This document shows, piece by piece, positions 1-10,461 of a DNA stretch of 64,000 bases. Source of the DNA: Sepiola atlantica (lineage: Eukaryota; Mollusca; Cephalopoda; Sepiida; Sepiolidae); NCBI GenBank assembly GCA_963556195.1, contig OY744537.1:18797774-18861773 (forward strand), given 5' to 3'. Numbering within the stretch: the stretch's first letter is position 1; every line of letters starts with the position of its first letter. Made by a program: the position numbers and the translations under genes. A model generated the notes under the pieces. The model was not told the DNA's origin. It saw nothing but the letters and a program-made list of their open reading frames with translations, and did no database searches.

Positions 1-330
1 CAAAAGAGGTAGAGAGAGAGAGTGGGGACACTCAAAAGAGGTAGAGAGAGAGAGTGGGGACACTCAAAAGAAGTAGAGAGAGGGGGACACTCAAAAGAGG
101 TAGAGAGAGAGGGGACACTCAAAAGAGGTAGAGAGAGGGGGACACTCAAAAGAGGTAGAGAGAGGGGGACACTGAAAAGAGGTAGAGAGAGAGGGGACAC
201 TCAAAAGAGGTAGAGAGAGGGGGACACTCAAAAGAGGTAGAGAGAGAGGGGACACTCAAAAGAGGTAGAGAGAGGGGGACACTCAAAAGAGGTAGAGAAA
301 GAGGCAGTCAGAGGGAGAGGGAGAGAGAAA
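1..330. repeat. GA-rich minisatellite, unit about 27-37 bp
   Basis: Tandem copies of a unit containing GACACTCAAAAGAGGTAGAG followed by a variable GA/G run. The array runs off the left edge of the window, so its full length is unknown. The plus strand is almost purely purine apart from the CACTC core. The short open frame through it is a by-product of the repeat and is not called as a gene. Confidence 0.95.
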
Positions 331-515
331 CGGTTTGAGAGAAAAATGTTATGCACATTTTTTTTTTTTAACTCTTCTATTTTTTAACCATACCCCCGGC
401 ATCGACGGGTAGCCCTGCTAGCCACAAAATACTTCACTGATAGGAAGGAAACTTGCAATATCATTTAATCAGACATTCGTACACAGACTTTTGATTTCTA
501 CTGCAAACGTCTCTT
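331..515. other. Unassigned AT-rich spacer
   Basis: A poly-T run near 359-370 and no recognisable feature; it leads into the LINE remnant. Confidence 0.6.
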
Positions 516-519
516 TCTC

Positions 520-1325
520 TTGTCCAGAACCGACATTTACTATGTAACAAATCAATCACTAACATGGCTTTATGCCTGGGTGGGGCACAACAGATGCTAT
601 TTTCATTCTGAGGCAGTTGCAGGAAAAATATCTCAGCAGGAACAAGCAGTTATTCTTTGCTTTTGTCGACCTGGAAAAGGCATTCAACCATGTTCCTTGA
701 GCTGTTCTTGGTTGGGCAATGAGAAGACTCAATGGTGAGGAGTTGATTGTGCATCTTGTATAATCTATGTACAGCAACGCTAGGAACAGGGTTCTTGTCA
801 ATAACTCCTAAGTGCTAGTTATCTTTGTGCTTGAGGAATTATCTAGGGAATGTTGTACAGGATACCCTGAGGAATCGTTGTATACTGCATGTTTAGTATT
901 AATTTTTGAGTCAGAAGAACTGTGTACAACAAAGTTCAATCTGTAGAAAACCAACATAGAGAAGACGAAAGCAAGGATGAGTAGTCGTAACCTGCATAAT
1001 TTTAAAGATTCTGGCAATTTTCTTTGTGGTTTTTACAGATCAGGTTGCCGTTATTGGGTTCGCAACAGATGCAGTGTGTTGTTAGGAATAGCGATCCCTA
1101 TTAAAGACTGTGGAAGTCGTGCTGGTACTGGTCATCCAGTTGAGGCCAGGCCTTGTACTGAGTTCTCTGTGGACGGTCAGCAGAAGTTGGAAATCGTGCA
1201 CTCTTTTTGCTATCTTGATGATATGAACTGTGCTGATGGAGGACGTGAATTAAATTTGATCTCACGTGTATGTACTGCATGGGGAAGTTCCGTGAGCTTC
1301 TTCGCAGTTTAAAGTGAATCAGACA
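520..1325 (+). pseudogene. Degenerate LINE reverse-transcriptase fragment
   Basis: Remnant of a non-LTR retrotransposon ORF2. Conceptual translation in shifting frames gives a reverse-transcriptase signature: near 640-690 FAFVDLEKAFNHVP, the conserved block around the first catalytic aspartate, followed near 715-810 by pieces resembling RRLNGEELIVHL and SMYSNARNRV. After an apparent internal deletion near 820-870 (the catalytic YADD block is missing), a piece at 935-1010 reads NIEKTKARMSSRNLHNFKDS. A Cys-rich segment of the type found in some LINE C-termini follows, then at 1205-1320 FCYLDDMNCADGG and an AWG/KFRELL-like end. Frameshifts and stops throughout mean it is dead. The clade (RTE/CR1/Jockey-like) cannot be fixed from this piece. 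The frames are visible; the family is inferred from motif memory. Confidence 0.82.
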
Positions 1326-1533
1326 AAATCAGACATTGAAACATCTATCAGAAGTACTCACGAAAAGTTAATGCACAAAAGGACTAAAGAATATCTTGTG
1401 AATCTTATGCAACAAATATATACGATGTATCTGAATCAGGATTGACTGATTAAATCTATGATCAAAGTATAATTGCGTTTATGTAGACATCCACTATTTT
1501 CATTATTATTATTATTATTTACTCACTAGGAGA
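1326..1533. other. AT-rich spacer with short (ATT)n
   Basis: Low-complexity TTATTATTATT near 1500-1520 that may have seeded the neighbouring 19-bp array. No gene seen. Confidence 0.6.
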
Positions 1534-2659
1534 TTATTATTAATATCATTATTATGTATTAATATCATTATTATGTATTAATATTATTATTATGTATTAA
1601 TATCATTATTATGTATTAATATTATTATTATGTATTAATATCATTATTATGTATTAATATCATTATTATGTATTAATATCATTATTATGTATTAATATCA
1701 TTATTATGTATTAATATCATTATTATGTATTAATATCATTATTATGTATTAATATCATTATTATGTATTAATATCATTATTATGTATTAATATCATTATT
1801 ATGTATTAATATCATTATTATGTATTAATATCATTATTATGTATTAATATCATTATTATGTATTAATATCATTATTATGTATTAATATTATTATTATGTA
1901 TTAATATCATTATTATGTATTAATATCATTATTATGTATTAATATCATTATTATGTATTAATATCATTATTATGTATTAACATTATTATGTATTAATATC
2001 ATTATTATGTATTAATATTATTATTATGTATTAATATCATTATTATGTATTAATATCATTATTATGTATTAATATTATTATTATGTATTAATATCATTAT
2101 TATGTATTAATATCATTATTATGTATTAATATCATTATTATGTATTAATATCATTATTATGTATTAATATCATTATTATGTATTAATATCATTATTATGT
2201 ATTAATATCATTATTATGTATTAATATCATTATTATGTATTAATATCATTATTATGTATTAATATCATTATTATGTATTAATATCATTATTATGTATTAA
2301 TATCATTATTATGTATTAATATTATTATTATGTATTAATATCATTATTATGTATTAATATCATTATTATGTATTAATATTATTATTATGTATTAATATCA
2401 TTATTATGTATTAATATCATTATTATGTATTAATATCATTATTATGTATTAATATCATTATTATGTATTAATATTATTATTATGTATTAATATTATTATT
2501 ATGTATTAATATCATTATTATGTATTAATATCATTATTATGTATTAATATCATTATTATGTATTAATATCATTATTATGTATTAATATTATTATTATGTA
2601 TTAATATTATTATTATGTATTAATATTATTATTATGTATTAATATTATTATTATGTATT
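1534..2659. repeat. 19-bp AT satellite, about 59 copies
   Basis: Unit TATTAATATCATTATTATG repeated head to tail for about 1.1 kb. Nearly all variation is one C/T position (ATATC versus ATATT), plus one shortened unit near 1979-1990. The last units before 2659 are mostly the T variant, so one edge is more homogeneous. No coding potential. Confidence 0.97.
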
Positions 2660-2988
2660 TATATCTAGGTATAAACTGCACCATTTTAAAGTTTGTTCAT
2701 CGCATACTTTTCGGGTTACTTTAGCTGAACTTTTAGAAATGTCGTATGAAGTTTTACAGTATTCCACGTATCCCCAATATTTCACATCAGCAGATTACCA
2801 ATTATTTAAGCATTATGAAATTTACATTTGCAACAAAAGATTCAGACATGTTTATTTATTGAATTTCTAACAACTAAGTCTAAATATTTCTAAGGAGATG
2901 GTATCTTATCCTTATTTGATCATGGGATAAAAGCTTATTGATTCAAGTGAATACTATTTTGATGAAATAATTGCTAGTTTTATTTATG

Positions 2989-2990
<2 letters not shown>
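2660..2990. other. Unassigned AT-rich DNA
   Basis: No gene, RNA or repeat recognised. Confidence 0.5.

Positions 2991-2992
<2 letters not shown>

Positions 2993-3022
<30 letters not shown>
2993..3022. repeat. (TA)n microsatellite
   Basis: About 15 uninterrupted TA units directly abutting a tRNA-like segment. Confidence 0.95.
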
Positions 3023-3024
<2 letters not shown>

Positions 3025-3077
3025 TATGTGAGGTTCGAACTCATCACTTCAGCCTCTTAGTATGGTGTGCTAACCTC
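3023..3077 (-). repeat. tRNA-like SINE fragment
   Basis: On the minus strand a pol III B-box-like GAGTTCGAACCTC lies downstream of GGTTAGCACACCATACT. This resembles the 3' half of a tRNA-derived SINE head. A (TA)n tract abuts its end and a (CT)n tract its start. Too short to assign to a family. Confidence 0.5.
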
Positions 3078-3498
3078 TCTCTCTCTCTCTCAAATGTTAG
3101 TTAAACCCATAACAGACGGCGTTCTATCTGTCTTCCTTCCCCCTTTCTTTACTTTCTCTTCATTTTCCCCTATCATCTAATGGCAACAAAAGAGAGGAGA
3201 AAAAAGCGAAAGGGAAAAATCAAAACTTCTTTTGCTTCTTTTTTACAGGTGAATCTTTAAAGATGTGTCTTATTAATCCCCCCACCTCCTCCTGGTGTCC
3301 ATGGGTATAGTAGGAGTACATCTTAATTAGGGAGTGAAAACTCCATCAGTGTTCTTTATTCATTAATAAAAAAAATAATAAAAAAATGATCAGGATTAAA
3401 TATAAAAATCGCTGAAATCGATTGAAACTAATCTTTTTGTTTTTAACAACACAAACCAACATTTGCCCAAACTGACTTACTGAACAGTTTTAGGTACA

Positions 3499-3526
3499 TA
3501 AATAGCTTTGTTAACAAAGCTATTTA
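3499..3526. repeat. Perfect 28-bp palindrome
   Basis: TAAATAGCTTTGTT followed by its exact reverse complement; the centre GTTAAC is a HpaI-type site. Could form a cruciform. No function assigned. Confidence 0.9.
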
Positions 3527-5135
3527 AGTCAAAGAAATAAGGAAAAATCGACTTTACTTTATAGATTAACATCATAATTATTGCATTTTACATATGTTAC
3601 TACTTCTTTCCTACATTGGCCATTATGATATCTTAAGCCTATGAAATATTTACAGATACTTACAGATGATTAGGATGATAATAATAATAGTAGTTAATAT
3701 TCAGTAAAATGAAGTGAAACTAATGCAATCTTTAAGATCATAGTTATAATCTCTCACCTGGCATATATAGGCGCCTGAGGTAGTCAATGTTAGAACTTTC
3801 AGGAGAGGTATTTGTTGATATAGTGATATGCAAAATGATTGCACAAACAAATCAGAGGCTGGAAAAACATCTGCTCAAAAGTGCTAAAGATTCCCAACAA
3901 CAGGCATTGCACCGGAAAATACTGCACAACTGTGTGAGATTATCTGTCCAAAATTCGAGCACAATATCCATGTTATATTTGCAAGACCATAGGATTATTC
4001 AACAGTCGTTCACTGTTCAGTGCATTTCAGTGGATTTTATAGTAGAGGAGACACATTGCTTCAAAATTTGTTCCAATATGGCTGAATAGCAAGCAGAAAC
4101 AACCACGCCATGTTGCTGTCTGCGGGTACTGCTAAAGGAAAATGTTTGTTGTTAATAATGCCACGAGCCAAATGAAAACTTTCTTTTTTGTCATACAAAC
4201 ATTTGAATGATAATAAAATATAAAAAGTAGAATCAGATATCTGTTGGCAATCGTTAGACTGGAAAATATGACAGAAACACACAAGATTACCTACATTAAA
4301 TAAAACATTTACAAGATGTCTATGATAGGATTTTTCTCTAGTTAGAACATATATATATACATATAGATATTATATATATGTACGTATATCTATTATTATT
4401 TTTCAGTTAACACAAAGGTGTATTTACTCGCTCAATTGTGCACGACTAGAGCTCTTAATTTAACATCATATAAACCTTAGTTATTCAAAGAAACATTTAA
4501 TATTTCATCCAAAAACACTTTATTGACAGACAATATATATTTTTATGATATACAAAATATTACAAATATTCATAAAGAGGCTTCATCAGTGTATTATTTC
4601 CCATTCAGGCTGATAAATTAAAATGCATCCGACATTCATTTAATCTATACATATTTCTTTTTCACTCAAAATCAAAGGGAAACCTTACTTAACACTGTTT
4701 TTTATATAAAAGTTCATGATGTATTATTCATTATATCTGTTGCCTTTTTCTTTTGTTTTAAGTTTTCATATTCGATCGATAAAAAACATATTTTAAAGTG
4801 TACATATAAAGAATAATTAGCTATCACCAACCGTAATTGTTCGTATTAAAATATTTTTTTTTATTTCTTTCTTCTTCCTGTTCTTCATTCTTTCTCCTTT
4901 TTTTCCAGTTTTTTCTTTCTCATAAAGGCATCAAATCCACGACGTAGCTGTCCATAAATCTCATATAAATCGCTTCCAGTCAAATCAAACAACTTTTATA
5001 GTAATTTAATTAAATTACTAATTTTTATTTTAACTATCATTCTATCCTGTAAAGTCATCCATGATTATTATAATGTAAAATAAAAAATACAAATAAGACT
5101 ACATAATTTAATATTTATTCAATTATCACTTCCGG

Positions 5136-5137
<2 letters not shown>
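3527..5137. other. AT-rich DNA without recognised genes
   Basis: Contains a 100-codon open frame at 3787-4089 whose product resembles nothing I know. Short TA-rich runs near 4349-4390. Nothing else supported. Confidence 0.5.

Positions 5138-5177
<40 letters not shown>
5138..5177. repeat. (TA)n microsatellite
   Basis: Uninterrupted TA tract of roughly 40 bp. Confidence 0.95.
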
Positions 5178-5184
<7 letters not shown>

Positions 5185-5371
5185 ATTCTCCAACATCTAT
5201 GCTTACTGATATAACCTTACGAAATTGGAAGGGAAATAAGCCTATTTTAAGATTCCATACAGTGTTCAAACTTCTCTTTTAAGGTAAGTAAACTATACGA
5301 TGTTGCTTAATTTTAGAATCTCATATTTTTTTAACAGTGCTTTACCTTTGAAGGAAGCAATTAAATATTAT

Positions 5372-5375
<4 letters not shown>

Positions 5376-5411
<36 letters not shown>
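5376..5411. repeat. (TA)n microsatellite
   Basis: Uninterrupted TA tract of about 36 bp. Confidence 0.95.
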
Positions 5412-5416
<5 letters not shown>

Positions 5417-6025
5417 ATAAAATTACAGATTAGAGTTATATCCTACTTTAGTTTAATGTCAATTTCAGAGCAAAAAAAAATCTTACATGTTTTTGTAGAA
5501 AATTTCAGAACAAAATCTAAATTATTATATAAACATCCCCCATCCTCAGAGACAGTTGCCAGATGAAAATTACACAACATGTAGATAAAAATCCATGTAA
5601 AAAAGGCGTCAGATGAATATCTGAAATGTGAATGGCGATGTAGAAGTGATACAAGCCAAAACTTGAAACTAAACAAAAATCAAAAGTTAAATCTCCAGAA
5701 AAAAGCTCGGTTGAATATCAAGAAAGAATCTGTAGAAATCTAGGCAAATTCAGAAATTATCGAAAGTAAATTTTTACATGGGGTCTGTAAAGCCAAAAGT
5801 CCCTTCCATATATGTATATATATATATATATGGTACATGTATTGTATTAGTTTCTGTAGATGTAAATCCGTTGAAACTCAAGTATTTATAAAAAGTGCTC
5901 AATAACAAGTAGAGCTGTTCTTAAGTATAAATTTTTATTTATACAAACATTATTGGTTACATATGTGCATATATGTTTCGGTTGTACTCTTCACAGAATA
6001 TGAACCTCTTCAAACCAAAGACGAC

Positions 6026-6028
<3 letters not shown>
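5412..6028. other. AT-rich DNA with a dispersed-repeat piece
   Basis: 5860-5930 holds CAAGTATTTATAAAAAGTGCTCAATA followed by AGAGCT, similar to the region just after the repeat copy at 62339-62484 (GAGCACTTTTTATAAA on the other strand). A short (TA)n lies at about 5815-5831. No gene seen. Confidence 0.45.

Positions 6029-6111
<83 letters not shown>
6029..6111. repeat. Compound (TA)n(CA)n microsatellite
   Basis: About 52 bp of TA followed by about 30 bp of CA. Confidence 0.95.
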
Positions 6112-6113
<2 letters not shown>

Positions 6114-6225
6114 ATATAAAACAATTGTGGCATATCTAAACTCTTAACTGCAAATAATAAATGTGGCGTATCTTAACAGTTTACTACATTTTCATGGATC
6201 GCCCACTCATCAGAAGTGCATTAAT

Positions 6226-6228
<3 letters not shown>

Positions 6229-6281
<53 letters not shown>
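6229..6281. repeat. (TA)n microsatellite
   Basis: About 26 TA units immediately before a Helitron-like terminus. Confidence 0.95.
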
Positions 6282-6286
<5 letters not shown>

Positions 6287-6291
6287 CACAC

Positions 6292-6480
6292 ACACTAGCT
6301 GTTCTGACCCAGCGTTGCCCGAAATTAATTGTACTTGTATTATTGTGCAAAATTACATTCAAAGCTTTTCTTTTTGACTCTTAAAAATAATTAATTGTTA
6401 AAAAGTGGCATTTACATACCTTATTTTTTATTAAAAAGAATTGGTGTAATGTCAGCTGTATTTTATAAATAATACAGGGA
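6292..6480 (-). mobile_element. Helitron-like 3' terminal fragment
   Basis: Read on the minus strand the sequence ends GGGCAACGCTGGGTCAGAA then CAGCTAG, followed by T. A GC hairpin just upstream of a terminal CTAG with T as the next base is a Helitron 3'-end pattern. The same end is seen at 15626 and 17092. No replicase or helicase sequence is visible. Element type is inferred from end structure only; the upstream limit is approximate. Confidence 0.45.
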
Positions 6481-7823
6481 AAATCTTCGGATTTGTAGTG
6501 CGTTGTAAAAAAAAAAAAAAAGAATTTGTTATCTTTATTAAAAGAAGAAAATTCTGAAATCTATTTGAAATCTGTTAAAACTTTTCATATTTAAGTTTAG
6601 ATATTAAAAAAAAACTCTTTGGTATCTGTCACGCTTCTAATTTCCGTAAATGTTGCTGATAAGAAAAAGAAAAAAAATATTCTAACAATCACTTAATATT
6701 GTACTTTGAACTGCTTAAGTGAAAATTTGCATGCAAACAGAAATAAAAAATAAATATGGAGCAGCTGAGGTTCGAACTCACAAGTGCCTTGCATGTAACA
6801 CCACCACCACCACCACTGTGTCATGTTTAAAAAATATCAATTCGATTAAACCATGAAATGAAACAAAAGGTAAATGTAAATTGCTTTGTGTTTTTCAATG
6901 GGAAAAATGTTATTTTGAAACCAAGTCAACTTGTAAATATGTATTTTGTTTGCATTTGGAAATCTGTAGGGTTTCAGTTATATCAGATACGGTGACATGC
7001 TAAACCAATTCCTTTCAGCTGAAGAACTGAGGTGCTTAATCTAAAGTTGTTCCCTAAAACGTAAACTAAGCAAATCTCCATGCCACTTTGTGATAAATGC
7101 TGTCAAGCACCTGTGTAGCAAAATGTCTTCTGATAACCCCACTAAACACAGACATGATCTTCTTACAGTCTGTGAATACCAAACAACCTTTGAGGTCACA
7201 TATAACATGATGACTCCACTTCAAGCGAGGTTATCACCTCTGCTTAAGTTTAGCCTTTAAGTCACAGAAAGGGAACAAGAAAAAGTCGTTAAACTCTGGC
7301 CCCAAAAATCTATCTCGGTGCTAGTTAAGAACTAGTCAGATAAGATATAAAAAAAAAAGATGTTACAAAAACAGATTTCTAAGTGGTTGGTCTTTGGAGA
7401 GATTATATTTAAAGATGAGACATTTGCACTTAAAACTACTCAAACGTGAACAAGAACATCTAAATTCTTTAGCCAGAGGCAGATACTTCACCAAAAAAGT
7501 AGAGTATGGTTCATTAGTTGCTTCAAGAAAAGATCACGGTTCTTCCTTTAAGGGACGAGAGAGTAGTTTGAATTTCAGAATTGTTGTATTGATAAAAAAA
7601 ATTAACTTAATTATAGCTAAGGGATAAACACCTTTGAACCTGAGGATTCGAGCATCAGTGCCATTAAGGAATTATTTATTTTGGGATAAGCTATCATGAT
7701 TCTGTTTGCCAGTTTAGATACAGAGAAAAGGATTCAAAATTTAGATCTGAAATTCTTTTTGGTGATGAAAAATGATGTTGGAATTTTTCTTTAAATAGTC
7801 AAACCAAAGCGAGGTACTTCATT
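6481..7823. other. AT-rich DNA; small tRNA-like B box
   Basis: At about 6759-6805 the minus strand carries GTGAGTTCGAACCTCAGC, a pol III B-box-like piece, next to a (CAC)n tract near 6799-6817. A 77-codon open frame at 7394-7627 resembles nothing recognised and is not called. Confidence 0.45.
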
Positions 7824-8009
7824 TAGAACTCTGGTGATACCAGATCAGGCTGCCCTGTGGCTCCCTGAGACGAAATTCACCTACATTGACGTTTTTTTTT
7901 TTTTTTTTTTTTTTTTTGTAAAACTTAATTATGTTCTACAAAACCAAAACCAAAAACAACAGCCCCTCTCCCTTTCTTCCTCCCCTTTTTTATTTTTATT
8001 TTTCCTACC

Positions 8010-8165
8010 CTACTCCCGGTCCTGGATATGACCTTAAACTACATCCGATGGTGAGATCCGGCTTACGGACTTTGGGGAATGTGGAGCCTCCTCTTAATTA
8101 CCATTGCTCCCAGGTCCACCCTGACCCGGAGTGGTAGTACCTGTTAGGGTCCCAACTATGGGTTA
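8010..8165. other. Unidentified GC-rich insert in LINE 3' end
   Basis: Markedly GC-richer than its surroundings, with ACATCCGATGGTGAGATCC and CCACCCTGACCCGGAGTGG. Absent from the equivalent place in the copy at 28.4 kb. It could be a small SINE or RNA-derived insert; I cannot name it. Confidence 0.4.
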
Positions 8166-8220
8166 AATAGAAACAGATATTAAAAGGGGAAAGAAACAAA
8201 AAAGAGAAGAAAACAAGACC

Positions 8221-8660
8221 AGATTCGGCATTAAATAACCCAAAAAGGGTTGATATGCCGTAAAACAAAACTACCAAACCAAAAACCCTGATTAAACATT
8301 TGAAGATATAAAGAACTTGAAGCATAAAAACTTTCACTATAATGACCAGATTCGGCATTAAATAACCCAAAAAGGGTTGATATGCCGTAAAACAAAACTA
8401 CCAAACCAAAAACGATGATTAAACATTTGAAGATATAAAGAACTTGAAGCATAAAAACTTTCACTATAATGACCAGATTCGGCATTAAATAACCCAAAAA
8501 GGGTTGATATGCCGTAAAACAAAACTACCAAACCAAAAACGATGATTAAACATTTGAAGATATAAAGAACTTGAAGCATAAAAACTTTCACTATAATGAC
8601 CAGATTCGGCATTAAATAACCCAAAAAGGGTTGATATGCCGTAAAACAAAACTACCAAAC
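8221..8660. repeat. 127-bp tandem repeat with hairpin, about 3.5 copies
   Basis: Hairpins CGGCAT...AACCC-AAAAA-GGGTT...ATGCCG occur at 8226-8260, 8353-8387, 8480-8514 and 8607-8641, exactly 127 bp apart. Units are nearly identical; the first carries CCCTG where the next two carry CGATG. The stem is AACCC/GGGTT plus CGGCAT/ATGCCG. It is the LINE 3'-terminal hairpin seen singly at about 28390-28435 and, degenerate, at 45066-45115. Confidence 0.95.
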
Positions 8661-8817
8661 TACCATCATTTAGAACTGGAGCAGATTAAGCGCTTAAAAC
8701 GTACTGGTTAACTATTTAAAAATTGATTGATTAATATAAATTTTGAGCTCTCTAACTTTCGGAGACAATTCAAAAATTAGGTCAATAACATTTAAAAGTG
8801 ATACGATATAAGTATTT

Positions 8818-8836
8818 GAACATTACCTAGATATTA
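8818..8836. repeat. Target-site duplication, left copy
   Basis: GAACATTACCTAGATATTA, 19 bp, identical to 9181-9199; bounds the first U2-SINE. Confidence 0.95.
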
Positions 8837-9180
8837 AGTATTGATTTACTCCTCTCCAGGAGTTAGGCACAAGTTTATCTTACTCCCACAAGTAAGATGT
8901 GACCCAAGGTCGGGTCGGGAAAGTGGGGTTTAAAAATTGCCTGGGCAGCCCCGTCGGCATTCCCCGGTAGGGGCGCCTCAGGCAGTAAGCAATAAACTTA
9001 CTCCTCCCCAAAGAGGGGAGGCAAAGCCTGGGAGGGTGGACCTCCTAAAACTGCACAGGACAGACCCATAGACCAGCGTAAATCAAGCCACGAAGGACAA
9101 GGCAATACCAGTCTATGGGGTGTAGTATCCATCGGAAAAGATACTACACTTTGATCTTAGCCAAAAAGCCAAGAACATTA
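8837..9180 (-). mobile_element. U2 snRNA-headed SINE, copy 1
   Basis: On the minus strand the element begins near 9175 with TTCTTGGCTTTTTGGCTAAG then ATCAAAGTGTAGTATC. This matches the 5' end of U2 snRNA (CTTCTCGGCCTTTTGGCTAAG, ATCAAGTGTAGTATCTG), including the GTAGTA branch-site-recognition sequence, with a few substitutions and one inserted A. A body of about 280 bp unrelated to U2 follows, with GC-rich blocks such as GGCGCCCCTACCGGGGAATG. The 3' end is GGAGAGGAGTAAATCAATAC with no poly-A. A perfect 19-bp TSD shows a recent TPRT-type insertion. It lacks the roughly 30-bp GAGCAC...GGCCAT-type segment present in copies 3 and 4. U2 identity is recognised from memory of U2. Confidence 0.9.
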
Positions 9181-9199
9181 GAACATTACCTAGATATTA
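9181..9199. repeat. Target-site duplication, right copy
   Basis: Perfect match to 8818-8836. Confidence 0.95.
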
Positions 9200-10059
9200 G
9201 GTAGTTCATCAAATTAGCCTATAAATGGGTCTTTATAACAGCATTATTTTAATTTTTAGAAAATACTTAAAAATAAAATATCTAAAATCTATGGACAATT
9301 AAGTAGCTGAATTGCAAAATCTAGGTTAGAGATTTTTTTCTAATTTTAAATAAAACAAATAAAAAAATTGTTTAAATTAGGAAGTAAAAATAAACTTTTC
9401 TACACATTTTTTGTTATTAAAATACAAACAAAATATCTACCTTTGAGAATTATGAACATTTTTTTTGTACAAATTAGATTTGACTTTCTGTATTCAATTA
9501 TTTTTACAGAAAGCATTTTATCTAAATGCTAGTTGGGAACCCTCCAATCCAAATGCATAGGAAAAGAGAATAGAAAAAGTTCAAAATGAGCTCCTGACAA
9601 AAGCAACGGCAAGTCCAAACACATCAAAGAAATATACATGAAAAAAAAATCCACTTGAGAAATGGTGACCCCCCCAGCCCCACCCCCAAGAAAGAACTTA
9701 TCTGCAAAACTTGAAATATATCTAACCGACTTTAACCATCGGATTCAACTCAACGGCAATGAAACGTGCATAAGATGTAGAGAAAGCATTAATTTTGGAA
9801 AAAATTAAAAAAACAATATAAACATATTAAGAGATTTTTTTTGCCTGTGAGACAAGAAGAAATTAATGGTACCTGCTGATATACGAGGGTAAAAAGACTG
9901 GAAGAACAGAAGAAAACTATGGTTGTGATCGTTCGACGAAATATGAAGACTAAGAAAATGAAAGAACAGATGAAAGGTATGAATTGATTGTTCCTTTGGT
10001 CATTGGAACGCACCTATATATACATGTGCGTGTGTGTGAGAAAATATTTGTGTACATAC
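9200..10059. other. AT-rich DNA without recognised genes
   Basis: A 74-codon minus-strand frame at 9789-10013 is hydrophobic low-complexity sequence and is not supported as a gene. Nothing else seen. Confidence 0.5.
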
Positions 10060-10461
10060 TTTTTAATAAATTGTCCAGAACAATTCAAAATAAAAGCGCA
10101 ATAAATGTTAACATCCTAAACTATTGAATTTATCATTATGAATTATGGAATGTGTATTCTAGGCAACAGGGTATGTAACGTGGGCACATTTTTTTTTTTT
10201 TTAACTATACCATGTAGGGTTTTTAACTATACCATGTAGGGGTTTTAACTATACCATGTAGGGTTTTAACTATACCATGTAGGGTTTTAACTATACCATG
10301 TAGGGGGTGCACATTTTTTTTTTTAACTATACCATGTAGGGTTTTTAACTATACCATGTGCCACCGAAACCGTACCATACGCCTCAAAAAAAAAAAAAAA
10401 AACATTAAAATTTTAAACTAATTTATTGCTTATACCCGTCTTGGGTCGAGTATTCTACTAG
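10060..10461 (+). mobile_element. Helitron-like non-autonomous element, copy A
   Basis: Ends ACCCGTCTTGGGT, an 11-nt spacer, then CTAG followed by T. A short hairpin about 11 nt before CTAG, inserted before T, is the Helitron 3'-end signature. The reverse complement of the same sequence is at 32573-32830, with a compensated hairpin (CCAG/CTGG). Both share TTGAATTTATCATTATGAATT-like and GGCAAC...GTAACGTGGGCA-like blocks. No RepHel ORF. The start is approximate. Confidence 0.55.
10190..10365. repeat. 21-24-bp minisatellite inside Helitron-like element
   Basis: About seven units of TTTTAACTATACCATGTAGGG with variable T and G runs. The related copy at 32.6-32.8 kb has only a single degenerate equivalent, so the array expanded in this copy. 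Confidence 0.9.

Larger units (their letters stand above)
7824..8662 (+). mobile_element. LINE 3' end with amplified terminal unit
   Basis: Shares with the minus-strand LINE copy at 28385-29010 the piece ACCAGATCAGGCTG, a stretch AAAAACAACAG, then GAAGATATAAAGAACTTGAAGCATAAA and a terminal hairpin. In that copy the terminal unit is single; here it is present about 3.5-4 times. Positions 7890-7917 are a poly-T insertion and 8010-8165 a GC-richer insertion absent from the other copy. No ORF remains. Confidence 0.7.

Noticed and set aside
3787..4089. 100-codon plus frame
   Set aside because: No recognisable domain and no exon-like context.
8120..8160. Resemblance to the 5' domain of 7SL RNA (GTGGTAGTACCTGT...TCCCA)
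   Set aside because: Only a short, gapped similarity; no A/B box arrangement confirmed.
8098..8624. Three overlapping 88-90-codon minus frames
   Set aside because: Translations of the 127-bp tandem unit.
8221..8660. CRISPR-like array of regularly spaced hairpins
   Set aside because: The intervening sequence is identical between units, so these are plain tandem repeats, in a eukaryotic setting.
9141..9175. A genuine U2 snRNA gene
   Set aside because: Only the first ~40 nt match; the Sm site and 3' domains are absent and the body is unrelated, so it is a SINE head.
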